A stretch of 64,000 bases of DNA from Modestobacter italicus (GTDB taxonomy: Bacteria; Actinomycetota; Actinomycetes; Mycobacteriales; Geodermatophilaceae): positions 186,001 through 250,000 of the forward strand of contig NZ_JABGCJ010000004.1 of the NCBI RefSeq assembly GCF_019799965.1, written 5' to 3'. Both the position numbers and the translations under genes were made by a program. The notes beneath the pieces are model-generated. The model was given only the letters and a program-made list of their open reading frames with translations, made no database searches and was not told the origin of the DNA. This document shows positions 34,048 to 42,037 of this stretch, piece by piece. Position 1 is the first letter of the stretch, and every line of letters begins with the position of its first letter.

Positions 34048-34794
34048 TCATGACTCGACGGTACGTGCGGACCCCGTCGTCCGCCGCTCGGCTGCGGGCA
34101 CCTGGCGCTTGGTGGCCGTGCCGGCGAAGAGGATCCCGGTCCAGGGCATGGTCCGCATCCGCACGCCGTCCCGCCGTCCGCGCCGCCAGGCGACCAGGTC
34201 GCGGACCGACGGGCGCAGGCCGACCAGCCGCAGGTCGAGCCCCAGCCGGTCGGCGGTGGCCCGCAGCTCGCGCCGGTCGACGAACAGCGCCGGGTCGTGG
34301 ATGCCCGGCGGCGGGCCACCGGGCATCCGCTCGGCGATGCGCACGGCCACGAGCGGGGCGAGCCGGGTGGCCGCGATCGAGTCGATCACCAGGAGGCCGC
34401 CGGGCTTGAGCAGCCGGGCGCTCTCGGCGAGCACCTGCCCCGGGTCCGCGACGTGTTCGAGGATCTCGCCGGCGGTCACCACGTCGGCGCACCCGTCGGC
34501 CAGCGGGACGGCGAGCACCGACCCGCGGACGACGAAGACCCCGTGCGGGCGGGCGATCTGCAGCCCGGCCAGGCCGATGTCCACGCCGACGTGCCGGTAC
34601 CCCAGCCGTTGGACGTGCGGGGCCATCAGGCCACCGCCGCAGGCCAGGTCGACCAGGACGGCGCCGGGGGCGGACGCCGGGGGCACGTGCCCCGCTCGGG
34701 AGGCCGCGATCCACTGCAGCATCGCGAACCCCCCGCGGGGGTCCCACCACTGGTCGGCCAGCTGGTCGTACTGCGCCGGGTCGTTGCGCTGCAC
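34048..34794 (-). CDS. UbiG-like SAM-dependent O-methyltransferase
   Basis: This 248-residue class I methyltransferase starts with NDPAQYDQLADQWWDPRGGFA, which closely resembles UbiG (3-demethylubiquinone 3-O-methyltransferase). Motif I is VLVDLACGGGLMAPHVQRLG (about 47-66), followed by VVTAGEILEHVADP and LLKPGGLLVIDS. Actinobacteria use menaquinone, so a ubiquinone role is unlikely. Directly upstream of a type III polyketide synthase, it probably methylates a phenolic hydroxyl of the polyketide product. The start is GTG. The 43-bp gap to the synthase suggests one transcript. Confidence 0.82.
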   Translation of the reverse strand: MQRNDPAQYDQLADQWWDPRGGFAMLQWIAASRAGHVPPASAPGAVLVDLACGGGLMAPHVQRLGYRHVGVDIGLAGLQIARPHGVFVVRGSVLAVPLADGCADVVTAGEILEHVADPGQVLAESARLLKPGGLLVIDSIAATRLAPLVAVRIAERMPGGPPPGIHDPALFVDRRELRATADRLGLDLRLVGLRPSVRDLVAWRRGRRDGVRMRTMPWTGILFAGTATKRQVPAAERRTTGSARTVES

Positions 34795-34804
34795 GCCGCG
34801 GACG

Positions 34805-35158
34805 CTACTTCCCCTTCAACGGGTCGTGACCCCAGTTCATCAGCGACCACCGCCACTTGGAGTCCTCGACGTCCTCCTTGGCGGGCTCCTGCGCCAGGTG
34901 CCGCTGCACGTAGCCGTGCACCTTGCGCATGTGTGCCAGGTCGTCGTCGGTCAGGTCGGCCTTCTTCGTGTGCAGCAGCTGCACGATCCGCCGGCCCGAC
35001 TCGTGCCCGGTCGACTCCCCGGAGCCGTCCTCCTTCTGCCCCACCGACTGCGACTCCTCGGTGGCCAGCCACTCCTCCAGCTCGCCGGCGGTCATGTTCA
35101 CCGCCTCGCCGAACTGGCGGCGGATCGTGTCGGCGTCCTCGGCCTGGTGCTCGGGCAT
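34805..35158 (-). CDS. DUF3140-family protein
   Basis: This 117-residue acidic protein begins with a helical region (DTIRRQFGEAVNMTAGELEEWL) and continues through ESGRRIVQLLHTKKADLTDDD to DSKWRWSLMNWGHDP. I recognise this as the DUF3140 pattern, whose members have been described as DNA-binding-like. Function unknown. The ATG has GGGGGAGA upstream. It ends 10 bases before the methyltransferase start, so it may be the first gene of the polyketide transcript. Confidence 0.75.
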   Translation of the reverse strand: MPEHQAEDADTIRRQFGEAVNMTAGELEEWLATEESQSVGQKEDGSGESTGHESGRRIVQLLHTKKADLTDDDLAHMRKVHGYVQRHLAQEPAKEDVEDSKWRWSLMNWGHDPLKGK

Positions 35159-35209
35159 GGGTGGTCTCCCCCGGGTGTCGATCGACTGCGCCTGCGGTAC
35201 CGCAGCCAG

Positions 35210-35722
35210 GTGGCCGAGAAACGGAGCACCGCCGAACGGAGCGATGCCGAGCGGTCGGCGCGCGCCCGCGGCGAGAGCCCGGACGAGGTGCTGGACCGCA
35301 ACGTCAACGAGGTGCTGCAGGAGATCCGGGTGGCGATCACCGCCGTCCAGGTGCTGTTCGCCTTCCTGCTGACCCTGCCGTTCCAGTCGCGCTTCGCCGA
35401 CCTGGGCACCTTCGGGACGACGGTCTACGCGGTGACGATGATCAGCACCGCGCTGGCCACGGTGGTGCTCATCGCCCCGGTCTCCTTCCACCGGATGCTG
35501 TTCCGGCGGCGGCAGAAGGCGGCGATCGTGCAGTTCGCCGACCGGTCGCTGGTGGTCGGGCTGACCCTGCTGCTCACCGGCATCGCCAGCGCGGTGCTGC
35601 TGGTGCTGGACGTGGTGCTCGGCCGTGGCCCGGCGATCACGGTCTGCGCCGTCATCGTCGCCATCGGGCTGGTCACCTGGTACGGACTGCCGCTGCGGCA
35701 GCGGGCCATCGGGCCCTCCTAG
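35210..35722 (+). CDS. DUF6328-type membrane protein
   Basis: This 170-residue protein has a polar N-terminus (about 1-40, rich in Arg/Glu/Ser) followed by four hydrophobic helices. Conserved stretches are VLQEIRVAITAVQVLFAFLL, LPFQSRF and APVSFHRMLFRRR. This is the pattern of DUF6328 proteins common in actinobacteria. Function unknown. The GTG start has no good ribosome site; no better candidate exists in frame before the conserved region. Confidence 0.7.
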   Translation: MAEKRSTAERSDAERSARARGESPDEVLDRNVNEVLQEIRVAITAVQVLFAFLLTLPFQSRFADLGTFGTTVYAVTMISTALATVVLIAPVSFHRMLFRRRQKAAIVQFADRSLVVGLTLLLTGIASAVLLVLDVVLGRGPAITVCAVIVAIGLVTWYGLPLRQRAIGPS

Positions 35723-35754
35723 GCTCCTCCCGTGCTGATCACCGGGAGCTCCCC

Positions 35755-36678
35755 GTGTCCGTGACCGTGGTGGGCAGCCTCAACGAGGACGTCGTGGTGA
35801 CCGTCGACCGGCTGCCCGGCCGGGGCGAGACCGTCATCGGCTCGGCCGTCGCCGTGCTGCCCGGCGGCAAGGGCGCCAACCAGGCGGCTGCCGCCGGCCG
35901 GCTGGGCACCGGCGTGCACATGGTCGGCCGGGTCGGCGACGACCCCGCTGCCGGCCGGCAGCTGGCCGCGCTGGCCGACTGCCGGGTGAACGTGGGCCGG
36001 GTGCACCGCACTCCCGGAGCACCCACCGGGACGGCGACCATCCCGGTGGAGGCCGACGGCGGGGAGAACCTGATCGTCGTGGTGCCCGGGGCCAACGCCG
36101 AGCTCACCCCGGCCGACGTGGACGTCGAGTCGGTGCACCGGGCCGGCGTGCTGCTGCTGCAGCTGGAGACCCCGCTGGCCACCGTGCAGGCCGCCGCCAC
36201 CGCCACCCGGGGCACCGTCGTCCTCAACCCCGCACCCCCGCAGCCGCTGCCGGCCGAGCTGCTGGCCCGGGTCGACGTGCTGGTGCCCAACGAGCCGGAG
36301 CTGCGCCGGCTGGCCGGCGCCGCCGAGGGCGACCTGACGCTCATCGACCTCGCCGGGCTGGCCCGCGGCCTGGCCGCCACGGACGTGGTGGTCACCCTCG
36401 GCCCGCGGGGCGCGCTGGTGGTGCCCGGTTCGGGCCCGGTGCTGCTGCAGGCGCCGCCGCCGGTCCAGCCGGTGGACACCACCGGCGCGGGCGACTGCTT
36501 CTGCGGGGCGCTGAGCAGTGCGCTCGACCGCGGCGAGACGCTGGCCGACGCGGTCCGCTACGCGGTCACCGCAGCCGCCCTCTCCACCACCGGGGCCGGT
36601 GCCCGCGGCGCGCTGCCCGACGACGACGCGGTCCGGGCGCTGTTGCCCCGCACCCCCGCGGCCACCGACGTCGGCTGA
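35755..36678 (+). CDS. rbsK: Ribokinase (PfkB family)
   Basis: This 307-residue PfkB-family sugar kinase has the N-terminal GSLNEDVVVTVDRLPGRGET, the substrate/ATP signature GGKGANQAAAAGRLG (about 40-54) and the C-terminal DTTGAGDCFCGALSSAL, where the Asp is the catalytic base. GGKGANQAxAA with this spacing is typical of ribokinase. The GTG start has GGGAG seven bases upstream. No ribose transporter or regulator is adjacent, so it may serve nucleoside or ribose salvage on its own. Confidence 0.88.
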   Translation: MSVTVVGSLNEDVVVTVDRLPGRGETVIGSAVAVLPGGKGANQAAAAGRLGTGVHMVGRVGDDPAAGRQLAALADCRVNVGRVHRTPGAPTGTATIPVEADGGENLIVVVPGANAELTPADVDVESVHRAGVLLLQLETPLATVQAAATATRGTVVLNPAPPQPLPAELLARVDVLVPNEPELRRLAGAAEGDLTLIDLAGLARGLAATDVVVTLGPRGALVVPGSGPVLLQAPPPVQPVDTTGAGDCFCGALSSALDRGETLADAVRYAVTAAALSTTGAGARGALPDDDAVRALLPRTPAATDVG

Positions 36679-36729
36679 GACCTGCGGCGCGATGGTTGCC
36701 GCCGGGCGGGCCGGGGCACGGGGGCGGAC

Positions 36730-36894
36730 ATGACCGAGAGCACTGGACGCACCCCGCACACCGAAGAGCCCGCCGAGGGCGAGCAGCCGCGCGAGCACGG
36801 CGAGGACGCCGGCCGGACGCCGCACACGGAGCAGCCCGCCGAGGGCGGCCTGGAGGAGGGGCTGGACCCGGAGAGCCGGGTCACCGGGGTCTGA
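36730..36894 (+). CDS. Tiny acidic protein with an internal duplication
   Basis: This 54-residue, strongly acidic and presumably disordered protein contains two copies of GRTPHTE-x-PAEG (about residues 6-17 and 28-39). The repeat in the protein, with different codons in the two copies, argues that the frame is under selection. It lies 51 bp after ribokinase. I see no family and no membrane or signal segment. Its style matches three other tiny acidic proteins at 40-42 kb. Confidence 0.5.
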   Translation: MTESTGRTPHTEEPAEGEQPREHGEDAGRTPHTEQPAEGGLEEGLDPESRVTGV

Positions 36895-37196
36895 CGCCGA
36901 CCGGTCCGGGCCGGCACCGGTTCAGTCGCGTCGCGGCTGGTCGGTGCCCGGCTCGGCCGGGGAGCTCGGCTGCGGGCGCGGGTCAGGAGCAGGACCGGGC
37001 GCGGGAGCAGGCGCGGGCGCGGCCGGACGGCCCGGTGCCCGAGGCGCGCGGCGCGGCGGAGCGGTCGGCGGGCGGACCGGGGTCCGCCCCGGCTGGACGG
37101 GCACGTCCCGGACGCTAGCCGAGCGGGCCCGGACGGCGGCCGGTCGGGCGTGGGCCGGTGTGGCGGGGCCGACGTCGACGGAGAGTCGTCTCGGGG
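36895..37196. other. Intergenic stretch ahead of the zinc-uptake operon
   Basis: This stretch holds no convincing gene. The minus strand has a 60-codon Pro/Ala/Arg-rich frame (36922-37104) that looks like a by-product of GC-rich repeats. The right end merges with the promoter region of the zinc importer. Confidence 0.4.
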
Positions 37197-37211
37197 TGAT
37201 ACTGATTGTGA
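37197..37211. promoter_or_regulatory. Possible Zur box ahead of znuA
   Basis: TGATACTGATTGTGA matches an idealised Fur/Zur-type box TGATAATGATTATCA in 12 of 15 positions. It is one of the few AT-rich spots here and lies 37 bp ahead of the znuA start. GATACT inside it could serve as a -10 element, so a bound repressor would block transcription. Confidence 0.4.
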
Positions 37212-37248
37212 CGACCATTCCCAGTAGCCGCCCCAGTGAGGACCCACC

Positions 37249-38274
37249 GTGCCCCGCCTTGCCCTCTCCCGCCGCCCGGCGCTCACCGCCCTGGCCGCCA
37301 CCGCCACGCTGACCCTGGCCGCCTGCGGCGGGTCCAGCGGCGCCGGGACCACCACCAGCGAGGCCGACGCCGACAGCTGCCCCGGCGAGGTGCTCGACGT
37401 CGTCGTCTCGGTGAGCCAGTGGGGCTCCGTCGTCGAGCAGCTGGGCGGCGACTGCGCCAACGTCACCACCGTGCTGGCCTCCTCGGCGGTCGACCCGCAC
37501 GACTACGAGCCCACCACCGCGGACATCGCCGCCTTCTCCGACGCCGACCTGGTCGTGCTCAACGGCGCCGACTACGACCACTGGGCCGCTGACGCCGTCG
37601 CCACCGCCGACTCCGACCCGGTCGTCGTCGACGCGGCCGAGGTCGTCGGCATCGAGGCCGAGGAGCACGCAGAGGAGGAGCACGCCGAGGAGGAGCACGC
37701 CGAGGAGGAGCACGCCGAGGAGGAGGGCCACCACCACGGCGGGGTCAACCCGCACCTGTGGTACTCCCCCGAGTACGTGCAGGACGTCGCCGCCGAGGTG
37801 ACCGCGCAGCTCAGCGAGCTCTCCCCCGACGCCGCCGACCACTTCGCCGAGCAGGCGCAGGCCTGGGAGTCCGACCTGCAGCCCTACCTGGACGAGCTGG
37901 AGAGCCTCCAGACCGCCGCCACCGGGCGCTCCTACGCCGCCACCGAGAGCGTGTTCCAGTACACCGCCGACGCCATCGGCCTGACCGACGCCACCCCCGA
38001 GGGCTACCGGGACGCCGCCAGCAACGAGGCCGACCCCGCGCCCGGCGACGTGGCCGCCTTCGAGACGGCGCTGTCCGACGGCTCGGTGGACGTGCTGGTG
38101 TACAACTCTCAGACGGAGGGCAGCGTCCCCGAGCAGCTGCGCGCCGCGGCGGAGTCGGCCGGCGTGCCGGTCGTCGAGGTCACCGAGTCGGCGCCGGACG
38201 GGGAGTCGTCCTTCGTGTCCTGGCAGCTCGAGCAGCTGCAGCAGCTCTCGAACGCACTCGGTGGGGGTCAGTGA
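37249..38274 (+). CDS. znuA: Zinc ABC transporter substrate-binding lipoprotein
   Basis: This 341-residue cluster A-I (ZnuA/TroA-type) metal-binding protein is a lipoprotein, with signal peptide and lipobox LTLAACGG (Cys about 25). DPHDYEPTTADIAAF holds the first ligand histidine. A flexible His/Glu-rich loop (about 136-163) of EEHAE units ends in GHHHGG, and NPHLWYSPEYV holds the next ligand. A His-rich loop of this kind is typical of zinc rather than manganese carriers. It starts at a GTG behind a possible Zur box and overlaps the ATPase gene (GTGA). Confidence 0.92.
   Translation: MPRLALSRRPALTALAATATLTLAACGGSSGAGTTTSEADADSCPGEVLDVVVSVSQWGSVVEQLGGDCANVTTVLASSAVDPHDYEPTTADIAAFSDADLVVLNGADYDHWAADAVATADSDPVVVDAAEVVGIEAEEHAEEEHAEEEHAEEEHAEEEGHHHGGVNPHLWYSPEYVQDVAAEVTAQLSELSPDAADHFAEQAQAWESDLQPYLDELESLQTAATGRSYAATESVFQYTADAIGLTDATPEGYRDAASNEADPAPGDVAAFETALSDGSVDVLVYNSQTEGSVPEQLRAAAESAGVPVVEVTESAPDGESSFVSWQLEQLQQLSNALGGGQ
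37660..37731 (+). repeat. 15-bp tandem repeat encoding the His/Glu loop of ZnuA
   Basis: Four to five near-identical 15-bp units (GAGGAGCACGCCGAG) differ at one or two bases. They encode EEHAE and may expand or contract by slippage, changing the number of metal-binding histidines. Confidence 0.75.
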
Positions 38275-39068
38275 CCGACGTCCCGACGACCGAACGGGCC
38301 GCCGCGCGGCCACCGGCGCTCGTCCTCGACGACGTCTCGGTGGTGCGCGGCGGCCGTGTCGTCTGGTCACAGGGCACGCTCACCGTGCCCACCGGCGCCG
38401 TGGTCGGGGTCATCGGCCCCAACGGAGCCGGCAAGACCACGCTGTTCCAGCTCGTCCTCGGCATGCTGCCCCCGGCCGGCGGACGGATCGAGGTGCTCGG
38501 TCGCACCCCGCACCGCGGTGACCGCCGGATCGGCTACGTGCCGCAGAACTACACCGCCGCCCTCGGCGAGACGGTGCGCGCCCGCGACCTGGTCATGCTC
38601 GGCGTGACCGGCGGCCGCTTCGGGCTGCGCCGAGCCTCCGCGGCCGAGCGGGCCCGGGTGGACGACGCGCTGGCCCGGGTCGGCGCCCTGGGCTACGCCG
38701 ACCGCCGCATGTCGGAGCTCTCCGGTGGCCAGCAGCAGCGGGTCGCCATCGCCCAGGCGATCGTGGACGACGCCGAGCTGCTGCTGCTGGACGAGCCGCT
38801 GGCCAACCTGGACCTGCGCAACCAGCACGAGGTGGTCGCACTGCTCGGCGAGCTCACGCGCGAGCGCCGGGTGACGGTGATGGTGGTGGCACACGACCTC
38901 AACCCGCTGCTGCCGGTGCTCACCGACGCCGTCTACCTGCTCGACGGCCACCCGCACCACGACCCGATCGACGCCGTCGTCACCGAGGACCTGCTCACCC
39001 ACCTGTACGGCACCCCGGTCCGGGTGGTGCGCACCGCGCAGGGCGATCTCTTCACCCGGGGCGGATGA
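38271..39068 (+). CDS. znuC: Zinc ABC transporter ATP-binding protein
   Basis: This 265-residue ABC ATPase has Walker A GPNGAGKTT (about 45-53), Q-loop YVPQNYTAALGE, signature LSGGQQQRVAIAQA, Walker B LLLLDEPLANLD and switch histidine in VVAHDLNPLL. These are the forms common in zinc/manganese importers. The C-terminal PHHDPIDAVVTEDLLTHLYG is typical of ZnuC. The start overlaps the znuA stop; the permease follows after three bases. Confidence 0.93.
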   Translation: MTDVPTTERAAARPPALVLDDVSVVRGGRVVWSQGTLTVPTGAVVGVIGPNGAGKTTLFQLVLGMLPPAGGRIEVLGRTPHRGDRRIGYVPQNYTAALGETVRARDLVMLGVTGGRFGLRRASAAERARVDDALARVGALGYADRRMSELSGGQQQRVAIAQAIVDDAELLLLDEPLANLDLRNQHEVVALLGELTRERRVTVMVVAHDLNPLLPVLTDAVYLLDGHPHHDPIDAVVTEDLLTHLYGTPVRVVRTAQGDLFTRGG

Positions 39069-39071
39069 GCC

Positions 39072-39953
39072 GTGGTCACCTTCCAGGAGAACTGGCTGCA
39101 GGTGCTGCAGACCACGTTCATGCAGCACGCCCTCATCGGCGGGTCGATGGTCGCGCTGGCCGCCGGGCTGATGGGCTGGTTCGTCGTCACCCGGCAGAAC
39201 GCCTTCGCCGCGCACGCGCTCGCCCACATCGGCTTCCCCGGCGCGACCGGCGCGATCCTGGTCGGCGCCCCGGTGACGCTGGGCCTGGCGGTCTTCTGCG
39301 TCGGCGGCGGGCTGCTGATCGGGCTGTTCGGCAAGCGGGTCGCCGACCGCGAGGTGGCCACCGGCACGATCCTGGCCTTCGCCACCGGCCTCGGCGTGCT
39401 CTTCGCCTCGCTGGCCACCGCGAACGCCAGCGCCACCACGAGCGTGCTGTTCGGCAACCTGCTGGCGATCTCCACCGACCAGCTGTGGGTCTTCGGCGGG
39501 TTCACCGCGGTCGTCGTCGGCGTGCTCGCGGTCATCGCCCGCCCGCTCGTCTTCTCCTCGGTGGACCCGACGGTCGCCGAGGCGCGCGGGGTCCCGGTCC
39601 GGGCGCTGGGCGTGGCCTTCGTCGTCCTGCTCGCGCTCACCATCACCATGGCGGTGCAGGTCGTGGGGACGCTGCTGCTGTTCGCGCTGGTGGTGACCCC
39701 GGCGGCGGCCGCCCTGCGGATGACCGCCCGGCCGGGGCTGGTCGCCGCCATCGCGGTGGGCATCGCCCTGGGCAGCGTGTGGCTCGGCCTCGTGCTCTCG
39801 GCGATGGTCAACCTGCCGCCGAGCTTCTTCGTCACCACCCTCGCCGTCCTCACCTGGGTGGTCACCCTGCTGGTGACCCGGGACCGCGCGCCGCGCCAGA
39901 CCACCGCCCCGGTGCTGGACGGGCCCCAGCTGGTCTCCGAGCGGGCCGGGTGA
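39072..39953 (+). CDS. znuB: Zinc ABC transporter permease
   Basis: This 293-residue ABC-3 family permease has about eight membrane helices. Conserved stretches are FAAHALAHIGFPGATGAIL, FGNLLAISTDQLW and VGTLLLFALVVTPAAAALRM, characteristic of ZnuB/TroC proteins. The GTG start lies three bases after the ATPase stop, completing a compact three-gene importer. A manganese specificity cannot be excluded on the permease alone, but the His-rich binding protein favours zinc. Confidence 0.92.
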   Translation: MVTFQENWLQVLQTTFMQHALIGGSMVALAAGLMGWFVVTRQNAFAAHALAHIGFPGATGAILVGAPVTLGLAVFCVGGGLLIGLFGKRVADREVATGTILAFATGLGVLFASLATANASATTSVLFGNLLAISTDQLWVFGGFTAVVVGVLAVIARPLVFSSVDPTVAEARGVPVRALGVAFVVLLALTITMAVQVVGTLLLFALVVTPAAAALRMTARPGLVAAIAVGIALGSVWLGLVLSAMVNLPPSFFVTTLAVLTWVVTLLVTRDRAPRQTTAPVLDGPQLVSERAG

Positions 39954-40031
39954 TCGACGTCTCACCGCCTGACGGGGGGCAACCCGGTCGGGGACGGTTT
40001 TCGCCCCGCTGACCGGGGGAAGGTCGCAGGC

Positions 40032-40157
40032 ATGCACGTAGACGACCGCGACCAGCAGACGGACGACGCCCGCACCCCTCTCACCGGCCAGGAGCAGACT
40101 GCCCAGCAGGCGGTCGCCCGGATGCTGGCCAACCCGCGGCGGATCCGCCGCACCTGA
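40032..40157 (+). CDS. Tiny polar protein of unknown function
   Basis: This 41-residue reading frame has ATG with GGGGGAAGG upstream. The product has an acidic first half (HVDDRDQQTDDART) and a helix-prone second half ending in a basic cluster (ARMLANPRRIRRT). It is the only candidate gene in the roughly 360-bp gap between the zinc permease and the TetR gene. Low length and lack of a family make it tentative. Confidence 0.42.
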   Translation: MHVDDRDQQTDDARTPLTGQEQTAQQAVARMLANPRRIRRT

Positions 40158-40312
40158 TCGCGCGCGGGGGCCGCGAGCGCGGGGAGTCCCACTCGCCTCA
40201 CCCACCCCCGCCGCCCCCCGGCGCCTCTCCCGCCCCGGACGTGCTGGTCAGGGCCCCGTTCCCGTCGGCGTGCCGCGAACCGCTCCGTCACGCCGTGCTG
40301 CACGATCGGGTC

Positions 40313-40948
40313 GTGACCGCCGCAGCCCTCCCCCTGCACACGTCCGAGGACGGTTCAGCTCCGGCCCGCCGCACCCGCGCGGAGCGGCAGGAGATCGTCC
40401 TGGACACCGCGGAGCGCCTGTTCTCCGCCCGCAGCTCGCGCAGCGTGGGCATGGACGAGCTGGTCCGCGAGACCGGCCTGGGCAAGATGACCGTCTACCG
40501 GCTCTTCAAGAGCAAGGACGACCTGGTCGGCGCCTACCTCTCGCGCAAGGCCGCCACGGTGCTGTCCTACATCGACACCGAGCTCATCCGGCTGCAGGGC
40601 GACCCCCGCGCCGCGCTGCTGTCCGTGGTCGACGCGGTGGAGCGGGACGTCACCCGCACCGGCTTCCGCGGCTGCCCGTTCACCAACGTCAGCAGCGAGT
40701 ACGACGACCCGCAGCACCCGGCCCGCAGCGCGGCCGCCGACTACAAGTACGAGCTGCACATGCGGCTGCTCGGCCTGGCCGGGGAGCTGGTGCCCATCGG
40801 CGCCGAGGACCTCGCGGCCCAGGTGCACCTGATCATCGACGGCATGTACCTCTCCGGCGGGCTGCTCGGCCCCGACGGCCCGGCCTCGCACGGCCGGCAG
40901 CTGGCGGAGAAGCTGATCGACACCGCGATCCGGGACGCCACCTCCTGA
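40313..40948 (+). CDS. TetR-family transcriptional regulator
   Basis: This 211-residue repressor has an N-terminal helix-turn-helix (about 35-75: SVGMDELVRETGLGKMTVYRLF followed by KSKDDLVGAYL, quoted in parts) and an all-helical ligand domain. The stretch FRGCPFTNVSSEY with its cysteine resembles a TetR subgroup controlling stress or detoxification genes. The GTG start gives about 17 disordered residues before the DNA-binding domain. No divergent target gene is adjacent, so its regulon is unknown. Confidence 0.85.
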   Translation: MTAAALPLHTSEDGSAPARRTRAERQEIVLDTAERLFSARSSRSVGMDELVRETGLGKMTVYRLFKSKDDLVGAYLSRKAATVLSYIDTELIRLQGDPRAALLSVVDAVERDVTRTGFRGCPFTNVSSEYDDPQHPARSAAADYKYELHMRLLGLAGELVPIGAEDLAAQVHLIIDGMYLSGGLLGPDGPASHGRQLAEKLIDTAIRDATS

Positions 40949-40952
40949 CGGT

Positions 40953-40979
40953 GGACCCCGCTGCCCCTGCAGCGGGGCC
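40953..40979. terminator. A-bulged 'GGACC' hairpin, copy 4 (short form)
   Basis: Arms GGACCCCGCTG and CAGCGGGGCC pair with the same unpaired A and a compact loop. The large apical part of the other copies is missing. It lies four bases after the TetR stop. Confidence 0.6.
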
Positions 40980-41017
40980 GACGGGCAGCGCGGCGCGGGG
41001 ACCCGCAGGATCGGTGC

Positions 41018-41440
41018 ATGACCGACCGCTCGCGCCCCGACCTCGACGACGACACCGTCACCGCCCTCGGCAAGCTCTCCGAGGCGCTGGAGACCGTGGA
41101 GCAGGCCCGTGGCCTGCTGTACGGCTTCCACCAGCTCACCGGCAAGGCCGACCTGCTGCTGCAGGACGCCGTCGCCGGCCTCCGCGACGCCGGGCACACC
41201 GAGCTCGCCGACGACCTCGACCGCGACCTGGTCGGCCGGAACGTGATCGCCGACCGGTGGACCTTCCAGATCGTCGAGGACTACGACGCGAACTACTGGT
41301 CCACCTTCCGGGACTTCGACCAGCGCGCCCGCGACGAGCTCTCCGGTGGCGACCGGCACGTGTTCGAGGCGCGGATGAAGCAGCGCGAGCGCACCGCCGG
41401 GCACCCGCGCCACGAGGCCGGCCCGGTGCTGGACGACTGA
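41018..41440 (+). CDS. Conserved hypothetical actinobacterial protein
   Basis: This 140-residue, acidic, mainly helical protein has no signal or membrane segments. LGKLSEALETVEQARGLLYG and FHQLTGKADLLLQDAVAGL suggest a helical pair, and RWTFQIVEDYDANYWSTF a conserved aromatic core. I recall similar unnamed proteins in high-GC actinobacteria but no assigned function. Good codon bias and a clear ATG support a real gene. It opens a run of small plus-strand genes. Confidence 0.65.
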   Translation: MTDRSRPDLDDDTVTALGKLSEALETVEQARGLLYGFHQLTGKADLLLQDAVAGLRDAGHTELADDLDRDLVGRNVIADRWTFQIVEDYDANYWSTFRDFDQRARDELSGGDRHVFEARMKQRERTAGHPRHEAGPVLDD

Positions 41441-41477
41441 GGTCGCCACGGCGCCGTCCACGCACGACACTCGGGCG

Positions 41478-41630
41478 ATGACGAGCGCAGGGAACGAGCC
41501 GCGAGACGACCGGGACGTCGAGCCGCTGGGCGGCGCGACCTCGCCGCCCCCGGGGGACGACGACGCCGACGGCATGGCCGGCCCGGTCTACCCCCCGCCG
41601 GAGACCGAGCCCGACGCCCACCGGCACTGA
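41478..41630 (+). CDS. Tiny acidic Pro-rich protein
   Basis: This 50-residue frame has an ATG start; the product is disordered and rich in Asp, Pro and Gly (EPRDDRDVEPLGG, SPPPGDDDADG, YPPPETEPDAHRH). No family. Spacing between the 140-residue gene and the next tiny gene fits a single transcript. Confidence 0.42.
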   Translation: MTSAGNEPRDDRDVEPLGGATSPPPGDDDADGMAGPVYPPPETEPDAHRH

Positions 41631-41791
41631 CCCCGCCCCACCCCGCGGGGTCACCGGTGCATGGCGCCCCGGGAACACGGGCATGGGCGAGGACACCGGG
41701 GAGCGCGGCGACCTCCGAGCGCACCCCGACCGAGCCCTCCCTGGCGCAGCGCGCCGACCCGTCCTGAGCCCCTGATCGAGAGGTCCACCCC

Positions 41792-41971
41792 ATGACCGAG
41801 CCCACCAGCAGCGGCTACCACGACTCCCCGGCCACCTCCGACCCCGAGGGCGACCTGGTCGACGGCACCCCGGGGCACGACCGCGGCGACGGCGGCGAGA
41901 AGGACACCGTCCTGCTCACCGACGACGCCGCCCAGCGCGAGGACTCCGTCGCCCGCCCCGGCAACGACTGA
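41792..41971 (+). CDS. Tiny acidic protein
   Basis: This 59-residue frame has ATG preceded by GAGAGG. The product is highly acidic (SDPEGDLVDGTPGHD, EKDTVLLTDDAAQRED) and probably disordered. An A-bulged hairpin starts immediately after its stop codon, as it does behind recognised genes, which supports this being a real gene end. Function unknown. Confidence 0.5.
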   Translation: MTEPTSSGYHDSPATSDPEGDLVDGTPGHDRGDGGEKDTVLLTDDAAQREDSVARPGND

Positions 41972-42037
41972 GGAAGGACCCCGCCCTCCGGCTCCCTCGC
42001 AGGGGCCCGCGCCGAGCGTGCAAGGCGTGGGGCCCTC
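41972..42037. terminator. A-bulged 'GGACC' hairpin, copy 5 (long, imperfect)
   Basis: GGACCCCGCCC on the left and GGCGTGGGGCC on the right pair with a small internal mismatch; the centre has a second possible stem (CTCGC...GCG). It sits exactly between the tiny acidic gene and the convergent response regulator. Confidence 0.5.

Noticed and set aside
36922-37104. A 60-codon Pro/Ala/Arg-rich frame on the minus strand
   Set aside because: It has a GTG start without a ribosome site and a repetitive PAPAPAPGPAP-type product from GCGGGC-rich DNA; no evidence of selection.
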